Source: Aquimarina sediminis (GTDB lineage: Bacteria > Bacteroidota > Bacteroidia > Flavobacteriales > Flavobacteriaceae). Taken from it: a stretch of DNA of 64,000 bases. Below the pieces are notes generated by a model. It had not been told where the DNA came from, did not search any database, and was given only the letters and a program-made list of their open reading frames with translations. A program made the position numbers and the translations under genes. Positions 1 through 8,117 of the stretch are shown piece by piece (the first letter of the stretch is position 1; the number at the start of each line of letters is the position of its first letter). The stretch covers positions 124,001 through 188,000 of the forward strand of contig NZ_POYJ01000009.1 of assembly GCF_002895435.1 (NCBI RefSeq), written 5' to 3'.

Positions 1-84
1 AGAAGAAAATAACGTATTACTAAAACTATATTTTCCTACTCATACATCTATACGTATTCAAACAAAACATATAACGCTTTTTCT

Positions 85-858
85 ATGGATTTAAATCTTG
101 CAGTATTAATTGATGGTGATAATATCCCATCTACATACGTAAAAGAAATGATGGAAGAAATTGCCAAGTATGGCAATCCAACTATAAAAAGAATTTATGG
201 TGACTGGACCAAACCTGATCTTACAAAGTGGAAGAAAATTCTTTTAGAAAACGCAATAACGCCTATACAACAATATGGATATACCAAAGGTAAAAATGCT
301 ACAGATTCTGCTATGATCATCGACGCCATGGATATTCTTTATTCAGAAAAAGTAAATGGTTTTTGCCTCGTATCCAGTGATAGTGATTTTACTCGTTTGG
401 CTACACGACTAAGAGAAGCAGGAATGAAAGTTTTCGGAATAGGAGAGAAAAAAACTCCTAATCCCTTTATAGTAGCATGTGATAAGTTTATATATCTAGA
501 AATCTTAAAACACGAAGCCGAAGAAGATGAATCTGACACTACAGAAAATGTACCTGTCGTAAAAAGTAATGTAGATAAAATAACATCAAAAGATATAAAA
601 CTAATTTCTTATACTATATCTGATCTTGCGGATGATGATGGGTGGGCTTTTCTTGGTGACGTAGGAAGTCTTTTACAAAAAAAACAACCTAATTTTGATT
701 CTAGAAACTATGGTTTCCAAAAATTAACACCTCTAATTCAATCGATTAAAAACTTTGAAATCGAGCAACGTGAAGCCACAAAAGGGAGATCAAAATTAAT
801 CTATGTACGAAACAAGAAGCAAAACAAAAAAAGTATAAAAAGTAATAAAAATTCCTAA
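85..858 (+). CDS. NYN-domain protein with C-terminal LOTUS (OST-HTH) domain
   Basis: Predicted RNA-directed nuclease or RNA-binding protein of 257 residues. The N-terminal NYN/PIN-like domain (about residues 3-140) keeps the acidic residues expected for metal binding: LIDGDN at the first strand, KNATDSAMIIDAMD in the middle and VSSDSDFTRLA after it. A linker rich in acidic residues is followed by a winged-helix LOTUS/OST-HTH module (about residues 172-240) and a Lys-rich tail that could bind RNA. Proteins with this architecture (LabA-like) are common in bacteria, but their substrates are mostly unknown. It lies 8 bp ahead of the DUF457 gene and may be cotranscribed with it. I am confident of the domains, not of the biological role. 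Confidence 0.85.
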   Translation: MDLNLAVLIDGDNIPSTYVKEMMEEIAKYGNPTIKRIYGDWTKPDLTKWKKILLENAITPIQQYGYTKGKNATDSAMIIDAMDILYSEKVNGFCLVSSDSDFTRLATRLREAGMKVFGIGEKKTPNPFIVACDKFIYLEILKHEAEEDESDTTENVPVVKSNVDKITSKDIKLISYTISDLADDDGWAFLGDVGSLLQKKQPNFDSRNYGFQKLTPLIQSIKNFEIEQREATKGRSKLIYVRNKKQNKKSIKSNKNS

Positions 859-866
859 TAGTATAC

Positions 867-1421
867 ATGGCTTCTATTTTTGCACACGGATTTACCGCCT
901 ATGCCCTTGGCAAAAGTTTTTCTAAAGAGTTATACACCAAAAAGCTATGGATACTCGGTATTCTGTGCTCTGTTTTACCTGATGCCGATGTTATTGGCTT
1001 TAAATTCGGCATTGCTTATGAAGATTTTTGGGGTCATCGAGGGTTTTCGCACTCATTACTATTTGCCCTACTTCTAGGGATACTAATCACTCTTATCTTT
1101 TATCGCAAAAAAGCATTTACAAAAACTGGGGTAGCACTAGTTTTGTATTTCTTTATCTGCACAGCTTCTCATGGTATTTTAGATGCTATGACCACAGGAG
1201 GATTAGGAATTGCCTTTTTCTCTCCTTTTAATGATTTGCGCTACTTTTTACCCTGGAGACCAATTCAGGTCTCACCAATTGGTGCCAGTAAGTTTTTTAG
1301 CATTTGGGGAATTAAAGTATTGTTAAGTGAATTAATCTGGGTCGCCATACCCGCAAGTATTTATATCTTAGCGGTTAATTATGTCAAAAAACGCAAAAAC
1401 CAACCACAAAAAAACGATTAA
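867..1421 (+). CDS. Integral membrane DUF457/YdjM-like metal-dependent hydrolase family protein
   Basis: A 184-residue membrane protein with about four hydrophobic segments. The family signature is visible: an early His in the start region (FAHGFTAYALG), LPDADVIGF, HRGFSHS and a later SHGILDAMTTGG. These His/Asp residues would form a metal site at the membrane face. Members related to E. coli YdjM are called metal-dependent hydrolases, but no substrate is firmly established. Its 3' end overlaps the following metallo-beta-lactamase gene by 41 bp in another frame, which suggests translational coupling. Confidence 0.8.
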   Translation: MASIFAHGFTAYALGKSFSKELYTKKLWILGILCSVLPDADVIGFKFGIAYEDFWGHRGFSHSLLFALLLGILITLIFYRKKAFTKTGVALVLYFFICTASHGILDAMTTGGLGIAFFSPFNDLRYFLPWRPIQVSPIGASKFFSIWGIKVLLSELIWVAIPASIYILAVNYVKKRKNQPQKND

Positions 1422-2187
1422 AACCTCTGTTAAACTACTTTTTTATTTAGTGGGATTACTATGTTTTATATCATGTAACAAAGTCTCTACTCCAGACACA
1501 TTTAACATTTCCGAAGAGATTCAAATCACAAAACTTAGTAAGAACAGTTATATACATACATCGTATCTAGATACCGAAAGTTTTGGAAAAGTACCTTGTA
1601 ACGGTATGATTGTAATCGATAATAATGAAGCTTTAGTATTCGATACTCCCATAAATGATTCTGTATCTGCCACATTAATAAATTGGATTGAGAATAACTT
1701 AAAATCTGAAATCAAAGGAGTCGTTGCTACACACTTTCATGATGATTGTTTGGGTGGATTAGAGGAGTTTCACAAAAGAAAGATACCTTCATACGCCAGA
1801 AATGAGACTATACGTTTGGCTAAAACACAAAACAACAATATCCCTCAAAAAGGATTTGACACTGAGCTAAATATAAAAGTCGGAAAGAAAAATGTAATTA
1901 ACATGTTTCATGGAGAAGGTCATACTTCTGATAACATCATTAGTTATTTCCCTAATGAAAACATACTTTTTGGAGGCTGTTTGATTAAATCAAAGGGAGC
2001 AAAAAAAGGATATCTGGGAGATGCTAACACCCAAGAGTGGTCTAATACAGTTTCTAAAATTAAAGAAACTTATCCCGAAGTAAAAATTGTAATCCCAGGG
2101 CATGGAGCCTATGGTGGACAAGAGCTTTTGGAGTATACCATATCTTTGTTTCAAACAACAAATAAAAATGAGAGAATTTCAAACTAA
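1381..2187 (+). CDS. Subclass B1 metallo-beta-lactamase-like lipoprotein
   Basis: A 268-residue zinc hydrolase of the metallo-beta-lactamase superfamily, predicted to open beta-lactam rings in the periplasm. The N-terminus is a lipoprotein signal with lipobox FISC and acylated Cys32, so the enzyme is probably membrane anchored, as NDM-1 is. All six B1 zinc ligands are present: H118, H120 and D122 in HFHDD, H181 in GEGHTSDN, C200 in GGCLIK, and H241 in PGHGAYGG. The GGCLIK context and the PGHGxYGG ending resemble CcrA/BlaB/NDM-type enzymes rather than glyoxalase II or RNase Z relatives. The start overlaps the upstream gene by 41 bp, and the ABC exporter gene begins before this gene stops. Activity on real drugs cannot be read from sequence. 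Confidence 0.88.
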   Translation: MSKNAKTNHKKTIKTSVKLLFYLVGLLCFISCNKVSTPDTFNISEEIQITKLSKNSYIHTSYLDTESFGKVPCNGMIVIDNNEALVFDTPINDSVSATLINWIENNLKSEIKGVVATHFHDDCLGGLEEFHKRKIPSYARNETIRLAKTQNNNIPQKGFDTELNIKVGKKNVINMFHGEGHTSDNIISYFPNENILFGGCLIKSKGAKKGYLGDANTQEWSNTVSKIKETYPEVKIVIPGHGAYGGQELLEYTISLFQTTNKNERISN

Positions 2188-3940
2188 AACATCTAAGAAT
2201 AAAAAGAAACCAAAAGTTTCTATGGTCAAGGCTTTTAAGACCATTATCTGGCCTAGAAGAAACTTAGTATTCATAGGTTTGGTTTTGATTGTCTTTAATC
2301 GAATTGCTGGGCTTATTCTACCCTGGAAAAGCAAGACTTTATTAGACGACGTGGTTCCTAGTAAAGATATGGCACAATTATACGAGTTATTACTTATTGT
2401 AGGGGTCGCAATTCTAGTACAGGCAACGACCTCTTTTTTATTGACCCGTATATTAAGTGTTCAGGCTCAATATCTAATCTCAGAGCTTAGAGCACAAGTA
2501 CAAAAAAAGGTACTCTCCTTACCCATCAGTTTTTTTGACAACACTAAATCTGGGTCTCTGGTTTCCAGAATTATGAGCGATGTTGAAGGGGTTCGAAATT
2601 TAATTGGTACAGGATTGGTTCAAATGGTTGGCGGTATTTTTACTGCAATCGTATCGGTAGGTTTACTCATTAGTATTAATCCATGGATGACATTATTTGT
2701 ACTGGTTCCTGTTTCATTATTTGGATTGGTAGCCTTAAAAGCCTTTAAATACATCCGCCCTATTTTTAGGGTAAGAGGAGAAATTAATGCACAGGTAAAA
2801 GGACGATTAACAGAAACCTTGGCAGGCGTTCGTGTTATTAAAGGGTTTGGAGCAGAAGAACAAGAAAATAAAATATTTGAAAAAGGAGTTGATCGTTTGT
2901 TTCAAAATGTAAAAAAGAGCCTTACTGCTACTGCTCTAATGACGAGTTCTTCTACTTTTTTATTAGCAGGAATTGCCTCTACTGGTATTATGGGGATTGG
3001 TGGTTATTATATGATGGAAGGAAGCATGACTCCTGGTCAATTTTTATCATTCACCATGTATTTGGCTTTTATGATCGCACCTATTGTACAGATGAGTAAT
3101 ATCGGAAGCCAACTGACTGAAGCATTAGCTGGTTTGGATCGTACTGAAGAACTGATGAACATGACTCCTGAAGAGGAAATAGAGGATCGCACTATAGAAC
3201 TAGGAGATATCAAAGGGGATATTATTTTTGACAATGTATCTTTTGCTTATGAAGAAGGTAAAGATGTACTACACAATATCAGCTTTAAAGCCTCTGCTGG
3301 CTCTGTAACAGCTTTGGTAGGTAGCTCTGGTTCAGGAAAATCTACCATTGCAGGATTATCAGCTACTTTTTTAAACTCAAAATCTGGACGTATCACCATC
3401 GATAGTCATGATATTTCTAAAGTGAAATTAAACAGTTTTCGCCGTAATCTGGGCGTTGTTTTACAAGATGAATTCTTGTTTGAAGGTTCTATACGGCAAA
3501 ATATACTTTTCCCCAGACCCAATGCTAGTGAAGAGCAATTACAAAAAGCCGTCAAAGCTGCGTATGTAAACGAATTTACAGATCGTTTTGATGATGGATT
3601 AGAAACATTAATTGGAGAACGAGGAGTAAAACTATCAGGAGGGCAACGACAACGAATTGCTATTGCAAGAGCTATTCTTGCAGATCCCAAAATCATAATC
3701 CTTGATGAAGCAACATCTAATCTGGATACAGAGAGTGAAGCTTTGATCCAAAAAAGCCTTAATGAGTTAATGAAAGGAAGAACCACTTTTGTTATAGCCC
3801 ACAGATTAAGTACTATTAAAAAAGCAGATCAGATTTTGGTAATAGAATCTGGAAAAATTGCAGAACGCGGTACACATGATGAATTAATAGCTTCAGAAGG
3901 AAGATACTTTGATTTATACACCTATCAGGCTAGGATCTAA
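2168..3940 (+). CDS. ABC transporter, fused permease/ATPase (MsbA-like exporter)
   Basis: A 590-residue half-transporter: a six-helix type IV exporter domain (about residues 20-335) followed by a nucleotide-binding domain. Walker A GSSGSGKST lies near residue 385, the signature LSGGQRQR near 488, Walker B IIILDEATSNLD near 508-520, and the switch His in VIAHRLST. It would act as a homodimer exporting lipids, peptides or drugs. The ATG at 2168 was chosen: it gives a normal Lys-rich cytoplasmic N-terminus and overlaps the lactamase 3' end by only 20 bp. The reading frame is open to 2102, but that would add an unusual hydrophobic extension. A strong hairpin terminator follows. The substrate is unknown; the MsbA-like label is by architecture only. 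Confidence 0.9.
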   Translation: MREFQTKTSKNKKKPKVSMVKAFKTIIWPRRNLVFIGLVLIVFNRIAGLILPWKSKTLLDDVVPSKDMAQLYELLLIVGVAILVQATTSFLLTRILSVQAQYLISELRAQVQKKVLSLPISFFDNTKSGSLVSRIMSDVEGVRNLIGTGLVQMVGGIFTAIVSVGLLISINPWMTLFVLVPVSLFGLVALKAFKYIRPIFRVRGEINAQVKGRLTETLAGVRVIKGFGAEEQENKIFEKGVDRLFQNVKKSLTATALMTSSSTFLLAGIASTGIMGIGGYYMMEGSMTPGQFLSFTMYLAFMIAPIVQMSNIGSQLTEALAGLDRTEELMNMTPEEEIEDRTIELGDIKGDIIFDNVSFAYEEGKDVLHNISFKASAGSVTALVGSSGSGKSTIAGLSATFLNSKSGRITIDSHDISKVKLNSFRRNLGVVLQDEFLFEGSIRQNILFPRPNASEEQLQKAVKAAYVNEFTDRFDDGLETLIGERGVKLSGGQRQRIAIARAILADPKIIILDEATSNLDTESEALIQKSLNELMKGRTTFVIAHRLSTIKKADQILVIESGKIAERGTHDELIASEGRYFDLYTYQARI

Positions 3941-3954
3941 TAGTATTACTACAT

Positions 3955-3994
3955 TTTAAAAACCTGTTTAAATAATATTAAACAGGTTTTTAAA
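3955..3994. terminator. Bidirectional intrinsic terminator
   Basis: A perfect 17-bp inverted repeat (arms 3955-3971 and 3978-3994, six-base loop) has a CCTG/CAGG core flanked by A and T runs. It separates the converging ABC exporter and MotA/TolQ-like genes and would work for both. Confidence 0.85.
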
Positions 3995-4001
3995 AAGGTA
4001 T

Positions 4002-4415
4002 TTATACTTCTTTTTCAAACCAAACAAACACAATAGTTGCTATTCTCGAAATCACAAAAACAAAACTTCCAAATATTGTAGGTAGAGAAGATAGTTTAAG
4101 ACCTACTGCTAATATTTCAGTAGAAACATCATCAAGCATCTCTACTCTATCTAATGCTTCTACCAATCCCAATAATTGCCCTAATACTCCCCACACCAAT
4201 ATCATAAGACCAATTGAGTTAATTAACTTAATCTGTTTTGCAGAGCTTTTTTTCTTTTTTCTTATTATTAATCCATTTTTTATAATCAAAAAAATTATCA
4301 CGAAAAAAGATACTAATATAGGAAGCATAAAAAACAAACCCCCATCATGTAATAAATGAAGGATATGAGCAAAAAAAGAATGGTTTTGTACCAAAATAAA
4401 GGTTAACAACATCAT
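4002..4415 (-). CDS. Small MotA/TolQ/ExbB proton-channel-like membrane protein
   Basis: A 137-residue protein with three hydrophobic segments: one near residues 28-50 (HDGGLFFMLPILVSF), one near 68-85 (GLMILVWGVLGQLLGLVEALD) and one near 105-130. The second and third segments resemble the channel helices of MotA/TolQ/ExbB proteins, including the Gly-rich LGQLLGL stretch followed by a loop and ILAVGLKLSSLPTIFGS. It is shorter than true ExbB/TolQ and has no ExbD/TolR partner beside it. Two consecutive Met codons (4415 and 4412) could start it, and a -7 promoter element lies about 30 nt upstream. Role unknown. Confidence 0.68.
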   Translation of the reverse strand: MMLLTFILVQNHSFFAHILHLLHDGGLFFMLPILVSFFVIIFLIIKNGLIIRKKKKSSAKQIKLINSIGLMILVWGVLGQLLGLVEALDRVEMLDDVSTEILAVGLKLSSLPTIFGSFVFVISRIATIVFVWFEKEV

Positions 4416-4444
4416 AGATTTTTATTATTTAGATTAAACATACC

Positions 4445-4452
4445 CAAAACTA
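4445..4452 (-). promoter_or_regulatory. -7 promoter element for the MotA/TolQ-like gene
   Basis: On the minus strand this reads TAGTTTTG, a perfect match to the Bacteroidota -7 consensus TAnnTTTG, 29 nt before the start codon. Confidence 0.45.
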
Positions 4453-4632
4453 ACATCAGATATTGTTCTATATATTTTTTTTCGCCCATCTACCAAATCA
4501 GTTCTCTTTTAAACATAATTATGCCTCTCTTTTGCAAAAAGGTTTTAAATACTGTCAAATAAGGGTTTAAAAAGGGGATTCATCTCAAAAATGATATATC
4601 AAAAATAAAAAATACGGATATTGTATCATTAT

Positions 4633-5696
4633 ATGATCTCAAAAGAATTTATACTTAAGAAAATTGCAACATTAGTATTACATACTACCTTTTGGGTAGT
4701 CGTTTTATTTTGTTACACATATTTTTTTGGACATAACACAGAAAACATCAACTACGTTTTTTCTTTCTCCCTATTTTTAATGCCAGTAACCATAGGTACT
4801 ACTTACACTGTAATTAACCTCCTTATCCCCAAATATCTTTTGCAAGAAAAGTATTCTCTTTTTATACTTTATTGTATTTATACCATTATTATTTCTGCCT
4901 TTTTTATTGTTATTTCCTTTTTTATGGATTGATTTTTTTATCCTCAACAAAATTAGGCGATATGGCTCCTATGACTCGTAGTCCACTATTTTTATTTATT
5001 GCGGTTTATTTTGTAGTATTTGTGGCCAGTGCTTTTAGCTTAGTACAGCATAATTATAAATCGAATTCTACAAATCAAAAATTACAACATAAAATCCTCG
5101 AGACACAGTTAAAGCTTAAAGAACAAGAGCTACAATATCTAAAAATGCAGATTCATCCTCATTTTTTATTCAATACTTTAAACACATTGTATGGTTTTGC
5201 TTTAAAAAAGTCTGAAGAAACACCCGAAATGATTCTTAAGTTATCTAATCTTTTGGATTACCTATTATACCAGGTAGATAAACCAATGGTTTCTTTAAAA
5301 GAAGAACTCGATCATATTGAAGATTATGTCTCATTAGAACAAATGCGATTCAGCGATAGTCTAGATGCTTCCATAGGTTTTGAAGATATAGATGATTCTA
5401 TTCAAATAGCTCCCATGCTATTAATTCCATTTGTAGAAAATAGTTTTAAACATGGAAAAATCAGAAATCAAAAATTGTCTATTATCATGAAACTAAAATA
5501 TCGTAATGATGAAATACAGTTTACCATTAGTAATTCTATTCTGCAATACCAAGACGACAATAAAGAAGGTATTGGATTATCGAATATCAAAAAAAGATTA
5601 TTACTCTTATATAAGGATCGCCATTCCTTAAAAATCTCAAAAAATGAAAATTGGTATACGGTAGATCTAACTCTCAAAACTTCAAAAAACTTTTAA
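4633..5696 (+). pseudogene. LytS-family sensor histidine kinase split by a one-base frameshift
   Basis: Two reading frames together encode one kinase. The first (ATG at 4633, stop 4930-4932) gives about 100 residues with three hydrophobic segments. The second frame continues directly with the last hydrophobic segment, a coiled coil, the His_kinase box IHPHFLFNTLNTL, and an ATPase domain with an N-box-like PFVENSFKHG and a G box EGIGLSNIKKR, ending at 5696. Adding one T to the six-T run at 4918-4923 would join the frames seamlessly. This may be a recent mutation, a sequencing or assembly error, or slippage on the T run. The kinase would phosphorylate the LytTR regulator that begins one base after its stop codon. 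Confidence 0.75.
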
Positions 5697-6407
5697 ATGA
5701 GCACCAAAATATCCTGTATTATAGTTGATGATGAACCTACTGCAAGAGATATTATAGCAGATCATTTATCAAAAATTGATCGAATTGAGATAAAAGCAGT
5801 ATGCAGCAGTGCTCTAGAGGCTTTCAATTGTATAAATACTCACGATATAGATCTTGTGTTTTTAGATATCAATATGCCAGATATCTCTGGCATCTCTTTT
5901 GCAAAATCTATTAATACATCTATAAAAATTATTTTTACCACAGCATACCGAGAATACGCCATAGACGGATTTAATTTGCATGCTGTTGACTACTTGCTCA
6001 AACCCATTTCTTTTGAAAGACTATTAAATGCTCTTAACAATTACTTTAAAATATATCACAAAATAGAATCCACTAAAACGACTGAAACTAATACTAATGA
6101 GTTCATTTTTGTAAGATCAGATAGAAGAATGAAAAAAATAAATTTTTCTGACATTGTATATATAGAGAGTTATGGTGACTATATTAAGATTTATTGTGAT
6201 TCGATCGTAATAACCTCGCGAGAAACTATTAGTAATATTGAAGTTAAGTTGCCTCAAAAGCAATTTATGAGAACCCACAGATCCTATATTATTTCTATTG
6301 AAAAAATAGATTCGTTTTCTAATGAAGAAATTGTTTTGATAAACAAATCCATCCCAATTAGTAGAAATTATAAATCTGAAGTATTAGGAAGACTAGAAGG
6401 GATATAA
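5697..6407 (+). CDS. LytTR-family response regulator
   Basis: A 236-residue two-component regulator. The receiver domain (about residues 1-120) has the acidic pair in IVDDEP, the phospho-acceptor Asp in LVFLDINMPD, a TTA motif and the Lys of YLLKP. The LytTR DNA-binding domain (about 135-235) has the usual IVYIESYGDYIKIY and FMRTHRSYI blocks. It starts directly after the split kinase's stop codon, so the pair forms one transcript. LytS/LytTR pairs of this type often control cell-surface or stress genes; the targets here are unknown. The gene is intact although its kinase is not. Confidence 0.92.
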   Translation: MSTKISCIIVDDEPTARDIIADHLSKIDRIEIKAVCSSALEAFNCINTHDIDLVFLDINMPDISGISFAKSINTSIKIIFTTAYREYAIDGFNLHAVDYLLKPISFERLLNALNNYFKIYHKIESTKTTETNTNEFIFVRSDRRMKKINFSDIVYIESYGDYIKIYCDSIVITSRETISNIEVKLPQKQFMRTHRSYIISIEKIDSFSNEEIVLINKSIPISRNYKSEVLGRLEGI

Positions 6408-6438
6408 AAAAAGCCACTTTGATTAAAGTGACTTTTTT
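6406..6438. terminator. Bidirectional intrinsic terminator
   Basis: Stem arms 6407-6420 and 6425-6438 pair with one internal mismatch around a four-base loop, flanked by A and T runs. It overlaps the regulator's stop codon and lies 24 bp past the lpd stop, serving both convergent genes. Confidence 0.82.
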
Positions 6439-6461
6439 ATATATGAATTATACATTAACAT

Positions 6462-7868
6462 TTATACATGCAATGCTCTATTATCTGTAGCTGCTAATGC
6501 TGCCTCTTTTACTGCCTCGGTAAAAGTAGGGTGTGCATGAGACATGCGAGAAATATCCTCTGCAGATGCTCTAAACTCCATAGCGGTAACAGCCTCGGCA
6601 ATAAGATCTGCACATCGTGCTCCAATCATATGTACTCCTAATACCTCATCGGTAGTCTCATCTGCAAGTATTTTTACAAAACCGTCTAAATCTCCACTAG
6701 CACGGGATCTTCCTAGTGCTCTAAACGGAAACTGTCCAGATTTATACTTTACACCTGCTTCTTTCAATTCTTCTTCTGTCTTACCAACTGCGGCAACTTC
6801 TGGCCAAGTATAAACTACTCCAGGGATTAGATTATAATCTATATGCGGTTTTTGCCCTGCTAAAGTTTCGGCTACAAATGTTCCTTCTTCTTCAGCTTTA
6901 TGAGCTAACATTGCCCCTTTTATTACATCACCAATTGCATAAATATTAGAAGCGCTTGTTTGCAAATGATCATTAACCTCTACTTGTCCTCTATCATTAA
7001 GTTTTACTCCTGCGGCTTCAGCATTTAATCCATCTGTATAAGGTCTACGTCCTACAGATACGAGACAATAATCGCCTTTAAACTCTACTGGATTTCCTTT
7101 TTTATCATCAGCAGTAATGGTAACCTCTTTACCGCTAGTCTCTACACTTGTTACTTTATGAGAAGTATATAATTTTACTCCTTGTTTTTTCATTACTTTC
7201 TGTAATTCTCTAGATAGTGCTTTATCCATTCCAGGAATAATCCTATCCATATATTCAACTACAGAAACCTCAGCACCAAGTCGTCGATACACCTGTCCAA
7301 GTTCTAAACCTATTACACCTCCACCAATAATAACAAGGTGTTTTGGCACCTCTTTTAACTTTAGAGCTTCGGTAGATGTAATTATCCTCTTTTTATCAAT
7401 TTTAATAAAAGGTAAGGTCGATGGTTTAGAACCTGTAGCAATAATGGTATTTTTTGCTTCTATAGTTTCTACAGCACCATCAGTTTTGGTTATATTAATA
7501 TGAGTAGCATCTTTAAAAGCTCCTACGCCTTCAAAAACATCTATTTTATTTTTTTTCATCAAAAAACTCACTCCATCACAGGTCTGATCTACAACTGTCT
7601 GTTTGCGGGCAATCATTTTTTCGAGATTGATTTTTACATCTCCCGGAATTTCAATCCCATGATCTGCAAAATGCTTTACGGCATGCTCATAGTGATGAGA
7701 AGAATCTAATAATGCCTTACTAGGAATACACCCTACATTAAGACAAGTTCCTCCAAGTGTTGAATATTTTTCGATTATTGCGGTTTTCATACCTAGTTGT
7801 GCGCATCGAATTGCGGCCACATATCCACCAGGTCCAGAGCCAATCACGGCTACATCATATGTACTCAT
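6462..7868 (-). CDS. lpdA: Dihydrolipoyl dehydrogenase (E3 component)
   Basis: A 468-residue flavoprotein disulfide reductase that reoxidises dihydrolipoamide in the pyruvate, 2-oxoglutarate and branched-chain dehydrogenase complexes and in glycine cleavage. The FAD-binding GxGxxG is at residues 10-15, the redox pair C42/C47 in GGTCLNVGC, the NAD-binding GGGVIGLELG in the middle, and the C-terminal catalytic HAHPTFTEA. Length is normal. No E1 or E2 genes are adjacent, so it is probably the shared E3 enzyme, transcribed alone from the promoter at 7906-7913. Confidence 0.97.
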   Translation of the reverse strand: MSTYDVAVIGSGPGGYVAAIRCAQLGMKTAIIEKYSTLGGTCLNVGCIPSKALLDSSHHYEHAVKHFADHGIEIPGDVKINLEKMIARKQTVVDQTCDGVSFLMKKNKIDVFEGVGAFKDATHINITKTDGAVETIEAKNTIIATGSKPSTLPFIKIDKKRIITSTEALKLKEVPKHLVIIGGGVIGLELGQVYRRLGAEVSVVEYMDRIIPGMDKALSRELQKVMKKQGVKLYTSHKVTSVETSGKEVTITADDKKGNPVEFKGDYCLVSVGRRPYTDGLNAEAAGVKLNDRGQVEVNDHLQTSASNIYAIGDVIKGAMLAHKAEEEGTFVAETLAGQKPHIDYNLIPGVVYTWPEVAAVGKTEEELKEAGVKYKSGQFPFRALGRSRASGDLDGFVKILADETTDEVLGVHMIGARCADLIAEAVTAMEFRASAEDISRMSHAHPTFTEAVKEAALAATDNRALHV

Positions 7869-7905
7869 AATAGGTTATTATGTTGTGCGTATTAATTATG
7901 AATAG

Positions 7906-7913
7906 CAAATGTA
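7906..7913 (-). promoter_or_regulatory. -7 promoter element for lpdA
   Basis: The minus strand reads TACATTTG, a perfect TAnnTTTG, 37 nt upstream of the lpdA start codon. Confidence 0.5.
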
Positions 7914-8117
7914 CAAATGTTTTACTTCTTACAGAAGCACTCATCTTATCAAATTTTTATTAAAAAGCAATATTAGAACAATCAAAAAGTTATACTTTAA
8001 TCGACCAATGAATCGTTTAATGAAAGAATGAGATCATTAAACCTTTAAAAACAAAAATCTTTGCTACTTTGCAGCATCGATACTTTATTTATTCTTAAAG
8101 ACCTTTTTGATATAATT

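Noticed and set aside
1381..2187. Glyoxalase II or RNase Z assignment of the metallo-hydrolase
   Set aside because: Those families lack the Cys200 zinc ligand in GGCLIK and the lipoprotein signal seen here; the B1 ligand set fits completely.
3406..3786. A 126-codon minus-strand frame inside the ABC exporter
   Set aside because: It is antisense to the conserved nucleotide-binding domain, has Ser-rich composition typical of shadows and no promoter or family match.
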